Positions 8,075 through 15,447 of a stretch of DNA of 18,435 bases are shown here, in pieces (position 1 is the stretch's first letter; the number at the start of each line of letters is the position of its first letter). This DNA is from Bacteroidia bacterium (lineage in GTDB: Bacteria > Bacteroidota > Bacteroidia > NS11-12g > UBA9320), in assembly GCA_022425465.1 (NCBI GenBank), contig JAKMFK010000170.1, forward strand, positions 1-18,435, read 5' to 3'. Under the pieces are notes generated by a model, which worked only from the letters and a program-made list of their open reading frames with translations, had not been told where the DNA came from and ran no database searches. The position numbers and the translations under genes are program-made.

Positions 8075-9529
8075 ATGAAAAAAATACTTTATTCAATTTG
8101 TGTATTACTGACAGTCTCATGTACCAAATTTGATGATGCTTTATATGATAGTAGTTCAAAAGCAAAACAATCTATCGGTCCAGTGTATAAAGAACTTGCA
8201 GACCTTATTGATGATAATGGTTGGTGGTTTTGGGCTCAAGAGGTAAGTAGTGATGAAGTAGTTTTTCCTGTTCGGGGAACAGATTGGAATGACGGAGGAA
8301 AGTGGAGAGTACTACACCAACATACTTGGACAAATGACGTTGATGCAGTTAATTCTATGTGGTCACATTTATTTGATGGAGTCAGAGAGGCAAATAAATT
8401 ATTAGATGTATTATCCGATCAACAAGGAGATCCCTTAGTGGCAGTAGATATTGCAAAAATTAAGACTCTCCGTGCATTTTTTATGTACTTAGCAATGGAT
8501 AATTATGGAGATATTCCTATTATTACATCTTTTGTTAACGCATCTCCTCTTCCACTTAAAGAAAAACGAGAGGAAGTATACGAATTTTTAATAAATGATT
8601 TAAAGCCAATAGCTTCCCTTCTTCCAATTAGTACAAACAAATTTGCTGTTTCCAGAGGAATGGCATACAGTCTAATGGCTAAGCTTTATCTTAATGCAGA
8701 GGTATACACCGGAACTCCAGCTTATGCTGAAGCTGAGGCTATGTGTGACAGTATAATAAACTTAGGTAATTATGCTTTACAAAATGATGTAACATCAGCA
8801 TTTGCTGCTGACAATGTAAATATTCCTGAAAATATTTTTACGATTGCATTCGATGAATTTGATAACACAGGATTTAGGCTTCACATGCGAACTTTACATT
8901 ATCTCCATGACGCTACATTTAATATGAAAGTAGGTCCATGGAATGGTTTTGCTATCGTGAAAGATCATTACGATAAATATGAGGATGATGATCTAAGGAA
9001 AAATGAATGGTTCATTGTAGGGCAACAAAAAGATGCAAATGGAACAGACTTATTTGATGAGACAGCTGGAACTAAGCTAGTCATTGATCCATACATTCCA
9101 AAATTAGTAATGGATGCCTCAAATACACCAAATGAAATTCGAAATTCGGGAGCTCGCGTAAAAAAATATGAAATTGAAAGTGGAGCACTAGAAAATTTGA
9201 ATAATGATTTTCCATTATTTAGATACGCTGATATCTTATTAATGAAGGCTGAATGTGCTGTTAGAAATGGTTCGGCGGGTGACGGAGATGAATGGCTAAA
9301 CTTAATTAGACAAAGAGCAAATATTAGTTCAATTGCTGGTGCTAGTTTAGACGATATTCTTGAAGAACGAGGGCGAGAATTATTTTGTGAGGGTCATCGT
9401 AGACAAGATTTGATCAGATTTGGAAAGTTTGGAGATGCCTGGTGGGAAAAATCGCCATCAGGATCGGATAAAACTATTTTCCCTATACCACAATGGGCGA
9501 TTGACGCCAACCCAAATTTAGGCTTATAA
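8075..9529 (+). CDS. susD: SusD-like glycan-binding outer-membrane lipoprotein
   Basis: This 484-residue protein begins with a lipoprotein signal, lipobox TVSC with the lipidated cysteine at residue 16. The body has the features of the SusD/RagB family: an early helical part with DGVREANKLLDVL, the TLRAFFMYLAMDNYGDIPI segment, and the C-terminal LFRYADILLMKAECAVRNG and ERGRELFCEGHRRQDLIRFG blocks. SusD caps the SusC channel on the cell surface and binds the glycan before transport. It follows susC by 21 bp with no terminator, so the two are surely co-transcribed. The nearby GH13 and GH65 genes suggest malto-oligosaccharide or starch as ligand, but ligand residues cannot be read from sequence alone. 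Confidence 0.94.
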   Translation: MKKILYSICVLLTVSCTKFDDALYDSSSKAKQSIGPVYKELADLIDDNGWWFWAQEVSSDEVVFPVRGTDWNDGGKWRVLHQHTWTNDVDAVNSMWSHLFDGVREANKLLDVLSDQQGDPLVAVDIAKIKTLRAFFMYLAMDNYGDIPIITSFVNASPLPLKEKREEVYEFLINDLKPIASLLPISTNKFAVSRGMAYSLMAKLYLNAEVYTGTPAYAEAEAMCDSIINLGNYALQNDVTSAFAADNVNIPENIFTIAFDEFDNTGFRLHMRTLHYLHDATFNMKVGPWNGFAIVKDHYDKYEDDDLRKNEWFIVGQQKDANGTDLFDETAGTKLVIDPYIPKLVMDASNTPNEIRNSGARVKKYEIESGALENLNNDFPLFRYADILLMKAECAVRNGSAGDGDEWLNLIRQRANISSIAGASLDDILEERGRELFCEGHRRQDLIRFGKFGDAWWEKSPSGSDKTIFPIPQWAIDANPNLGL

Positions 9530-9565
9530 TTAAATTTTTATATATAACAACAAACAACAAACAAA

Positions 9566-10765
9566 ATGAGAAATTTATCTTTAAAACTGACAAAAAACGT
9601 GGCTGTAATCGCCGCATTATTTGGTCTAATTTCATTAAATTCGTGTAAAGACGACGATGAAGACCCAACACCAACAAACAATGCCATTGTTGAAGATGGC
9701 TTTTACATTCAAGGTGACGCAACTGCATACGCCGATTTTGATATAAAAGCAACACTTTCAACCACTAAAAATGAGGTATTACAAGAGGAAAGAAGTAGTT
9801 TGATGGAAATTTACGTAGCCGTAAAGGGTACTGGTGGATTTAACATCATACAAGTTAACGGTTCCGAGAGAACTACATGGGGTCCTTCTTCGGAGTTTGC
9901 ATTAACTCCTTCAAGAAATGAAGAACCTAACGAAGACGGAATGGATATCATTCAACGAGGAGCTATCCAAGCAACTGATGCTAAATTCTCAGTAGCTGAG
10001 GATGGACTTTATCACGTAATTATTGATACTGAACTAGGAGTAGGTGCAATTTTACCGGTAAAATGGGGCGTTATTGGTCAGGCTACACCTACTGGATGGT
10101 CTGGAAGCACTGCATTAGAATTACCAGCTTTTGATTTCAACTCGATGAAATTTAAGGCTGAAAATGTTGAAATGTCAAATGGAGAATGGAAATTCAGATA
10201 TACCAACGGTTGGAAAGTACAATTAGATACTAGTTTGGATTTAGGAGTTGAAGGCAAAAAGGGAGTTTATGCAAACTGTAACTATGGTGGAACTGTAGAA
10301 GCACTTGATGCAGGTGGAGCTAACTTCAACACTGGTCAAAGTGGAATTTACAATGTAGATATTACCTGGACAGCTGGCTCTGGTCATACTGCTTCACTAA
10401 CTCGTGTAGGTGACGTTCCAGCTAGAGATTATTCAGCTGTATCTGTTGGTCTAATTGGCGATGGAGTTGTAGGTGGAGACTGGAATGGAGAGAAATATGC
10501 ATCAACACCAGCAAAAAATGGAGACGTTTATACTTGGAATTTTAATGGTGTTGAATTGAACAATACTGGAGGATTCAAACTAAGAACTGCTGGTACTTGG
10601 GATGACATCAATGAAGGGTATAGTGACATTATTGGAGGTCCTGATGCTTCCGAAATTCAAGAGAGTGGAGGAAATATGCAGGCTGTAAACGGCGGTATGT
10701 TTGACATCGAATTTGTTATTGATGCTGCTGCTGAAACTAAAAGTATATCAATTACAAAAAAATAA
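9566..10765 (+). CDS. susE: SusE/SusF-like surface starch-binding lipoprotein
   Basis: The 399-residue protein has a lipoprotein signal ending LNSC, with the cysteine at residue 27. The run KDDDED follows directly; this lysine-plus-acidic pattern matches the Bacteroidota lipoprotein export signal for display on the outer surface. After an N-terminal beta domain there are two related modules in tandem, one starting near VKWGVIGQATPTGW and one near SVGLIGDGVVGGDW, each with Trp and aromatic residues as in SusE/SusF starch-binding modules. In the Sus model such proteins hold starch at the surface and are not catalytic. It follows susD by 36 bp, with a striking A-rich leader (repeated ACAAACA) before the ATG, and is followed by a strong terminator. 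Fewer modules than SusF fits SusE better, but the E/F label is loose. Confidence 0.85.
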   Translation: MRNLSLKLTKNVAVIAALFGLISLNSCKDDDEDPTPTNNAIVEDGFYIQGDATAYADFDIKATLSTTKNEVLQEERSSLMEIYVAVKGTGGFNIIQVNGSERTTWGPSSEFALTPSRNEEPNEDGMDIIQRGAIQATDAKFSVAEDGLYHVIIDTELGVGAILPVKWGVIGQATPTGWSGSTALELPAFDFNSMKFKAENVEMSNGEWKFRYTNGWKVQLDTSLDLGVEGKKGVYANCNYGGTVEALDAGGANFNTGQSGIYNVDITWTAGSGHTASLTRVGDVPARDYSAVSVGLIGDGVVGGDWNGEKYASTPAKNGDVYTWNFNGVELNNTGGFKLRTAGTWDDINEGYSDIIGGPDASEIQESGGNMQAVNGGMFDIEFVIDAAAETKSISITKK

Positions 10766-10781
10766 TTTAGTTGGTTTTTTT

Positions 10782-10816
10782 AAAAAAGGGGATCCATTTG
10801 GGGTCCCTTTTTTTTT
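10782..10816. terminator. Bidirectional rho-independent terminator between susE and the MFS gene
   Basis: AAAAAAGGG pairs with CCCTTTTTT, with extra inner pairing around an ATTT loop, and a run of nine T follows on the plus strand. Because the left arm begins with six A, the minus strand also reads a GC stem followed by a T run. The hairpin can therefore serve both convergent operons: susC-susD-susE from the left and regulator-MFS from the right. It begins 17 bp after the susE stop. Confidence 0.85.
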
Positions 10817-10866
10817 GGACAAAGTTGTAGAATTAGTATTAGCTAAAAATAGGACTATGAAATGGG

Positions 10867-12243
10867 TTAATCCTTAATCGCTTTTTTATTTGTAATTATT
10901 AAGTTGCACAGCCCTGAAATGGTTAAGCAAGTTCCAGCCAATAACATAGGTCCAATAGCTTTTTCCCCAAATAATATTTCTGAAAAGAAATTAATTCCAC
11001 CTATAGAGGCAACGATTTGTGGGATAACGATAAACATATTGAAAATACCCATAAAGATTCCCATTTTTTCAGCTTCAATCGAGCTAGATAACATGGCATA
11101 GGGCAATGATAAAATACTCCCCCATGCAATACCAATAAGTGTAAAAGACACATTGAGATTCTTATAATCGTTAGCATAATACATATAGAAAAAACCTATG
11201 CCACCTAAAATCAATGATACCATGTGAACCATTTTCCTATTGATAGAAATTTTTCGAGTAATAAGTGTGAATATAAGAGCAAAAATCATAGAAGAAAGCC
11301 CATATATTCCCATTGATGAACCAATTTGATCGGCGGCATCGTTGTATAGCCTGTCTTTTACTTGATAGACTGCTAATTCCTCCTGAATAGACATTTTAAA
11401 CATTGCTGCATCTGGTTTTGGAGCTTGAAAGACATGCTCTGAAAGTGCTGGTGTAGACATACTCCACATTGTAAAAAAGGCAAACCACGAAAAAAACTGA
11501 ATTAAGCCCAATTTTCTCATTGTCACTGGCATGGATCGAATATCACTAATTATTGCACTTATTCCCTTGCTAAAACCAGCAGTTTCTTTTTTATGTTTTT
11601 CAAAAGCTTCAAGATTTTCAGGAGGATATTCTTTAGTGGTTAAAACAGTGTATAGAATAGATAATAAAAATATGACGCCTCCTATAGCAAAGGCTACTTT
11701 TACATTGGGGGGGATAGTAGATTCCTCAGCAGTATTACTAACTCCCATTTGATTTAAAAACCAAGGTAATTGACTTGCAATCCAAGTACCGACACCTATG
11801 ATTAATGTTTGTACCATGAAACCGTATGATCGTTGAGAATCGTCCAATTTATCAGCAACTAAAGCTCGAAAGGGCTCCATGCTAATATTGATTGACGCAT
11901 CAAGCACTAATAAACTTCCTGCGGCAACCCATAGATAGGAAGAGTGCGGCATATATATCAAAGTAATTGATGCGAACAGAGATCCTATTAAAAAGTATGG
12001 TTTTCTTCTTCCAAAACGACTACTCCAAGTGCGATCACTCATGTATCCAATTATTGGTTGAACAACTAATCCTGCGACTGGGGCAGCTAACCATAAACCG
12101 GGTATCTCTTCAGGCGAAGCACCTAAAGTTTGAAAAATTCGAGACATAAATCCTCCTTGAAGTGCAAATCCGAATTGAATTCCAAGAAATCCAAAACTCA
12201 TATTCCAAACATCAAGAAAGCTTAATATGGGCTTCTTTTTCAT
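10867..12243 (-). CDS. MFS sugar transporter, probable maltose/maltodextrin uptake
   Basis: The 458-residue protein is hydrophobic, with about 12 predicted membrane segments. It carries the loop motif SDRTWSSRFGRRKPYFLIG, typical of the GPH/SLC45-like sugar transporter group, and MEPFRALVADKL in the fourth-to-fifth segment region. A longer hydrophilic stretch (about residues 200-235) between the two six-helix halves is normal for the family. It should carry sugar through the inner membrane by cation symport. Placement between susCDE and a GH65 maltose phosphorylase, and in one operon with the regulator, argues for maltose or short maltodextrins; a different glucoside is possible. Its ATG lies 3 bp after the stop of the Nudix regulator gene, so the two are co-transcribed and probably translationally linked. 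Confidence 0.88.
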   Translation of the reverse strand: MKKKPILSFLDVWNMSFGFLGIQFGFALQGGFMSRIFQTLGASPEEIPGLWLAAPVAGLVVQPIIGYMSDRTWSSRFGRRKPYFLIGSLFASITLIYMPHSSYLWVAAGSLLVLDASINISMEPFRALVADKLDDSQRSYGFMVQTLIIGVGTWIASQLPWFLNQMGVSNTAEESTIPPNVKVAFAIGGVIFLLSILYTVLTTKEYPPENLEAFEKHKKETAGFSKGISAIISDIRSMPVTMRKLGLIQFFSWFAFFTMWSMSTPALSEHVFQAPKPDAAMFKMSIQEELAVYQVKDRLYNDAADQIGSSMGIYGLSSMIFALIFTLITRKISINRKMVHMVSLILGGIGFFYMYYANDYKNLNVSFTLIGIAWGSILSLPYAMLSSSIEAEKMGIFMGIFNMFIVIPQIVASIGGINFFSEILFGEKAIGPMLLAGTCLTISGLCNLIITNKKAIKD

Positions 12244-12246
12244 GAA

Positions 12247-12996
12247 TTAGTAAAATTTAAACTTGTGATTGTTATCATTCTCAAATTCTTTTTCTATGAA
12301 TTTATAGAGACGTGCGGGCTTGTGAGGTACTCCCTCCTGGAAGTTGTCTGTTTCTTTCAAGAATCCTGTTTTCAATATTCTTCTTAAAAAATTTCTTCGA
12401 TCAAGTTTTGAATTCAAAATAGTATTGTATAGTGTATACAAATGATTAAGAGGGAAATATTTAGGCAACAGCTTGAATCCAACAGGTTCATGATAAAGTT
12501 TATTCCTTAATTTAATTATGGCTGTACGTAATATGTGGTTGTGGTCAAAACCTAATTCACCAACCTCATTAAAATCCTCCCATATAACATGTTTAGCAAA
12601 TCCAGCAGGTCTAATAGTGTAATTTTTGATGTTTACCAATGCAAAATATCCTATTGTTATTACACGAGATTCTGGGATTGGACGCACTAGGTCTAACCAA
12701 ACTTTATCTCTATCCTTAGCTAGACGATTTAAACTTCCAAATGCCCCAATTTGTTCTAAAAACAAATTATCAATTCCAGTTAAATCTAATAAAACTCTGG
12801 ATGCAGCGTCTTCTAAATCCTCATCTATATAAATTAAATCTCCCGGTAAAACGAGTGTGTCATCACCGTTATCAAGGTTATCCCTCAAATCTCTTTGAAC
12901 TAGCAGTACCTTTAAACTAAAGCCATCAAAACCGAAAACTACGCAATCTACCGAGACACTGTGGTTAATATTATTAGTTTTTCTGTTTGATTCCAT
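12247..12996 (-). CDS. Nudix-domain transcriptional regulator (NrtR/AraR-like) of the maltose/starch locus
   Basis: The 249-residue protein has an N-terminal Nudix domain (about 12-150) and a C-terminal winged-helix region (about 175-235) with the helix DRRNFLRR at 199-206 and later KPARLYKF, the pattern of NrtR-type regulators. The Nudix box (residues 52-75) is degenerate. The family form is G-x5-E-x7-R-E-U-x-E-E-x-G-U; here it reads GDLIYID, EDLEDAAS, RVLLDLTGI, so metal-binding glutamates are lost and one residue is inserted. This argues for a ligand sensor rather than a hydrolase. Family members bind ADP-ribose (NrtR) or sugars (AraR of Bacteroides); the effector here is unknown, with maltose or a related sugar the obvious candidate. 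It is first in an operon with the MFS gene and divergent from GH65. A palindrome in its promoter region suggests autoregulation. Confidence 0.85.
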   Translation of the reverse strand: MESNRKTNNINHSVSVDCVVFGFDGFSLKVLLVQRDLRDNLDNGDDTLVLPGDLIYIDEDLEDAASRVLLDLTGIDNLFLEQIGAFGSLNRLAKDRDKVWLDLVRPIPESRVITIGYFALVNIKNYTIRPAGFAKHVIWEDFNEVGELGFDHNHILRTAIIKLRNKLYHEPVGFKLLPKYFPLNHLYTLYNTILNSKLDRRNFLRRILKTGFLKETDNFQEGVPHKPARLYKFIEKEFENDNNHKFKFY

Positions 12997-13035
12997 TCTT
13001 TAATTCAAATTAAGTAAAAATTTATCTATTTTTTT

Positions 13036-13044
13036 CAAAGTGTA
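13036..13044 (-). promoter_or_regulatory. Possible imperfect -7 element of the regulator operon
   Basis: On the minus strand the sequence reads TACACTTTG, like TAnnTTTG but with one extra base between TA and TTTG. It overlaps the left arm of the GTGTA/TACAC palindrome and lies about 40 bp upstream of the regulator start. The mismatch in spacing makes this a weak call; no exact match is seen on this strand of the intergenic region. Confidence 0.25.
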
Positions 13045-13058
13045 TATTTTACACTAAG
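13039..13058. promoter_or_regulatory. Predicted operator between the regulator and GH65 operons
   Basis: AGTGTA and TACACT form a perfect 6-bp inverted repeat with a 5-nt spacer (TATTT) at 13039-13055. The core GTGTA-N5-TACAC is the same as at susC (5024-5038), and the right side matches for 9 of 10 bases (TACACTAAGT against TACACAAAGT). The repeat touches the predicted -7 element of the GH65 operon and lies within 45 bp of the regulator start, so one bound protein could control both divergent operons. Confidence 0.6.
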
Positions 13059-13062
13059 TTTG
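13055..13062 (+). promoter_or_regulatory. Predicted -7 element of the GH65-GH13-GH13 operon
   Basis: TAAGTTTG matches the Bacteroidota -7 consensus TAnnTTTG exactly and overlaps the last base of the palindrome. It predicts a transcription start near 13069 and a leader of about 145 nt before the GH65 ATG. No clear -33 TTG is seen. Confidence 0.45.
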
Positions 13063-13076
13063 TTAAAAGAAATCCT

Positions 13077-13102
13077 AAATATTGGATGATTAATCAATAT
13101 TT
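13077..13102. repeat. AT-rich inverted repeat in the GH65 leader
   Basis: AAATATTG and CAATATTT are perfect 8-bp inverted repeats around a 10-nt spacer that leads into the palindrome GATTAATC (13088-13095). It would lie in the 5' untranslated part of the GH65 mRNA if the predicted promoter is right. It could be a second protein site or a weak hairpin; in DNA this AT-rich chance is a real alternative. The rest of the leader (13103-13213) shows no gene and nothing further I can name. Confidence 0.35.
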
Positions 13103-13213
13103 TCATTCATTACCAATGGATATACAAGTATTACAAAATTCTCATTTAAAAAGATAAAACATCAAATTTATTTAGCGTTGAGTAGCACTAAACGTTCAAA
13201 GGGTTAGCAACTA

Positions 13214-15439
13214 ATGAAAAATTACATTAAATACCATCCATGGGAAATTATTGAGGAGGGCTTTAATACTGAATTAAATCGTGTGTCAGAAAGTCTATTC
13301 TCAATAGGCAATGGCAAATTTGGTCATCGAGGAAATTTTGAGGAAACATATACGGGGGATTCTCTTGGTGGTAATTATGTTGCGGGTGTATATTATCCTG
13401 ATAAGACTAGAGTTGGCTGGTGGAAAAATGGTTATCCAGAATATTTTGCTAAGGTTTTGAATGCACCTAATTGGACAAAATTATCAATTAAAATTAACGG
13501 TGAAATTCTAGATTTAGCCCATACTAAGGTTATAGATTTTAAGCGTGTTCTTGATATGAAAAATGGGTTTCTTATTCGCAATTTTAGTACGAAACTTAAA
13601 AATGGAATTTGCGTAACTGTTCATGCTAGTAGATTTTGTAGTTTGGATCAAGATGACATGGGTGCTTTGTCCTATAGTTTCACCGTAGATCAACCTGCTG
13701 AAATTCAGGTTTCTTCTTATATTGATGGAAATATTAAGAATGAAGATTCCAATTACGATGAGTTTTTTTGGGAGAATATCAAATCCGAATCCAATGATAA
13801 TCTGTGTACACTTATTTTAAGAACTAAGAAGACCCATTTTTATGTTGGAGTTAAAACGGAAACCAATTTATTCATAAATAATGAAAAGATAAATCATTTT
13901 CAGTCACTAAAATCTTCAACGAACTCTCCTTCTGTAAGTGCTAGTTTTTCGATACAACCTAATCAGTCTATTACTATTGAAAAAAAAGCGATTGTACTTT
14001 CTTCATTGAATGTAGATAAGGGTCTAATTGATCAAGTGTTGGTTAATGAGATTAGTAGTTTTCAAAAGTTGTGTTATGAAGATTTGTTGAATAATCATAA
14101 AAAAGCATGGGCAAAAAAATGGAATGAGTCTGATATAATCATTGAGGGTGATATCGTAGCCCAGCAAGCTATTCGATTTAATATTTTTCAGTTGAATTGT
14201 ACGTATAGTGGAAATGATGAACGATTAAATATTGGACCGAAAGGTTTTACAGGAGAAAAATATGGAGGAAGTACATATTGGGATACAGAAGCCTACTGTC
14301 TTCCTTTTTATCAATCAACTGCAGATAAGAGTGTAGCTAGAAATTTGTTAATTTACCGATATAACCATTTATCTAAAGCAATTGAAAATGCCGAAAAATT
14401 GGGATTTTCTGGTGGAGCAGCCCTATACCCCATGGTTACCATGAATGGTGAGGAATGTCATAATGAGTGGGAAATAACTTTTGAGGAAATTCATCGAAAT
14501 GGAGCTATTGCTTATGGGATATATGATTATATTAATTATACGGCTGATAAAAAGTATTTAGCTGAGTATGGGCTTGAAGTGCTTATTGGTATTGCAAGAT
14601 TTTGGAAACAACGCGTAAACTGGAGTGAAGAAAAACAAGCATATGTTATGCTTGGAGTGACTGGTCCCAATGAATTTGAAAATAACGTAAACAATAACTG
14701 GTATACGAATAAAATGGCTACATGGTGCCTAAATTATTGTGAGGAATCAATTGATTGGGTGAAGGAAAATTACCCTACTGATTATCAGCGAATATGTAAA
14801 GTTAGCGACTTTGATGAAAATGAGCGAAAAGCATGGGCTTTAATTACCAATCAAATGTATTACCCCTTTTCAGACAAGTATAATATTTACCTTCAGCAGG
14901 ACGGATTTTTAGACAAGGAGTTGATACCTGTAAGTCAGTTAAGTGACGATGAACGTCCAATTGTGGAACATTGGAGTTGGGATAAAATATTAAGAAGTTG
15001 CTTCATTAAACAAGCGGATGTGTTACAAGGGCTGTATTATTTTGAAAATGAGTTTACACAAGAAGAATTACAAAGACATTACGATTTTTACGAACCACTA
15101 ACTGTTCACGAATCTTCACTTAGTCCATGTATCCACAGCATACTCGCAGCAAAATTAGGTGATGAAAAAAGAGCGTATGACTTCTATTTAAGAACTGCAC
15201 GGCTGGATTTAAATGACTATAATAATGACACACGTGACGGATTGCACATTACAAGTATGGCTGGTACTTGGATGACTATAATTAAGGGATTTGCAGGGAT
15301 GGAGGTAAAAAATGACCAGCTTATTTTTAGTCCTTTATTACCCAAAAATTGGGAGAGCTTATCTTTTAAAATCAAATTTAGAGATGAAATTCAGCACGTT
15401 TTTTTAGATAAGAACGGGATAAAAATAAACATCAATTAG
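13214..15439 (+). CDS. mapA: GH65 maltose phosphorylase
   Basis: The 741-residue protein has the GH65 layout: N-terminal beta-sandwich (about 10-255), helical linker, (alpha/alpha)6 catalytic barrel (about 310-690) and small C-terminal domain. The catalytic segment NGEECHNEWEITFEEIHRNG (about 411-430) is the form seen in maltose phosphorylases; the general acid should be Glu418. The phosphate-site regions are present: KQADVLQGLY, then HESSLS from His632, and DGLHITSMAGTW with His678. It has no signal peptide, so it acts in the cytoplasm, where it should convert maltose plus phosphate to glucose plus beta-glucose-1-phosphate. Length is usual for the family. Kojibiose or trehalose phosphorylase are related alternatives, but the motif and the starch-locus setting favour maltose. 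It heads an operon: the next ATG is 8 bp after its stop. Confidence 0.9.
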   Translation: MKNYIKYHPWEIIEEGFNTELNRVSESLFSIGNGKFGHRGNFEETYTGDSLGGNYVAGVYYPDKTRVGWWKNGYPEYFAKVLNAPNWTKLSIKINGEILDLAHTKVIDFKRVLDMKNGFLIRNFSTKLKNGICVTVHASRFCSLDQDDMGALSYSFTVDQPAEIQVSSYIDGNIKNEDSNYDEFFWENIKSESNDNLCTLILRTKKTHFYVGVKTETNLFINNEKINHFQSLKSSTNSPSVSASFSIQPNQSITIEKKAIVLSSLNVDKGLIDQVLVNEISSFQKLCYEDLLNNHKKAWAKKWNESDIIIEGDIVAQQAIRFNIFQLNCTYSGNDERLNIGPKGFTGEKYGGSTYWDTEAYCLPFYQSTADKSVARNLLIYRYNHLSKAIENAEKLGFSGGAALYPMVTMNGEECHNEWEITFEEIHRNGAIAYGIYDYINYTADKKYLAEYGLEVLIGIARFWKQRVNWSEEKQAYVMLGVTGPNEFENNVNNNWYTNKMATWCLNYCEESIDWVKENYPTDYQRICKVSDFDENERKAWALITNQMYYPFSDKYNIYLQQDGFLDKELIPVSQLSDDERPIVEHWSWDKILRSCFIKQADVLQGLYYFENEFTQEELQRHYDFYEPLTVHESSLSPCIHSILAAKLGDEKRAYDFYLRTARLDLNDYNNDTRDGLHITSMAGTWMTIIKGFAGMEVKNDQLIFSPLLPKNWESLSFKIKFRDEIQHVFLDKNGIKININ

Positions 15440-15447
15440 TTTTGAAT

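Noticed and set aside
9483..9761. Antisense open frame across the susD-susE junction (92 codons)
   Set aside because: It overlaps the ends of two strong genes and encodes a composition unlike a folded protein; it reads as a shadow.
13166..13193. Possible hairpin TTTAGCG...CACTAAA just before the GH65 start
   Set aside because: The arms contain a mismatch and are short; it does not rise above chance in this sequence.
15442..15447. TTG start two codons before the GH13 lipoprotein
   Set aside because: An ATG follows two codons later and gives the same lipoprotein signal, so TTG is not needed.
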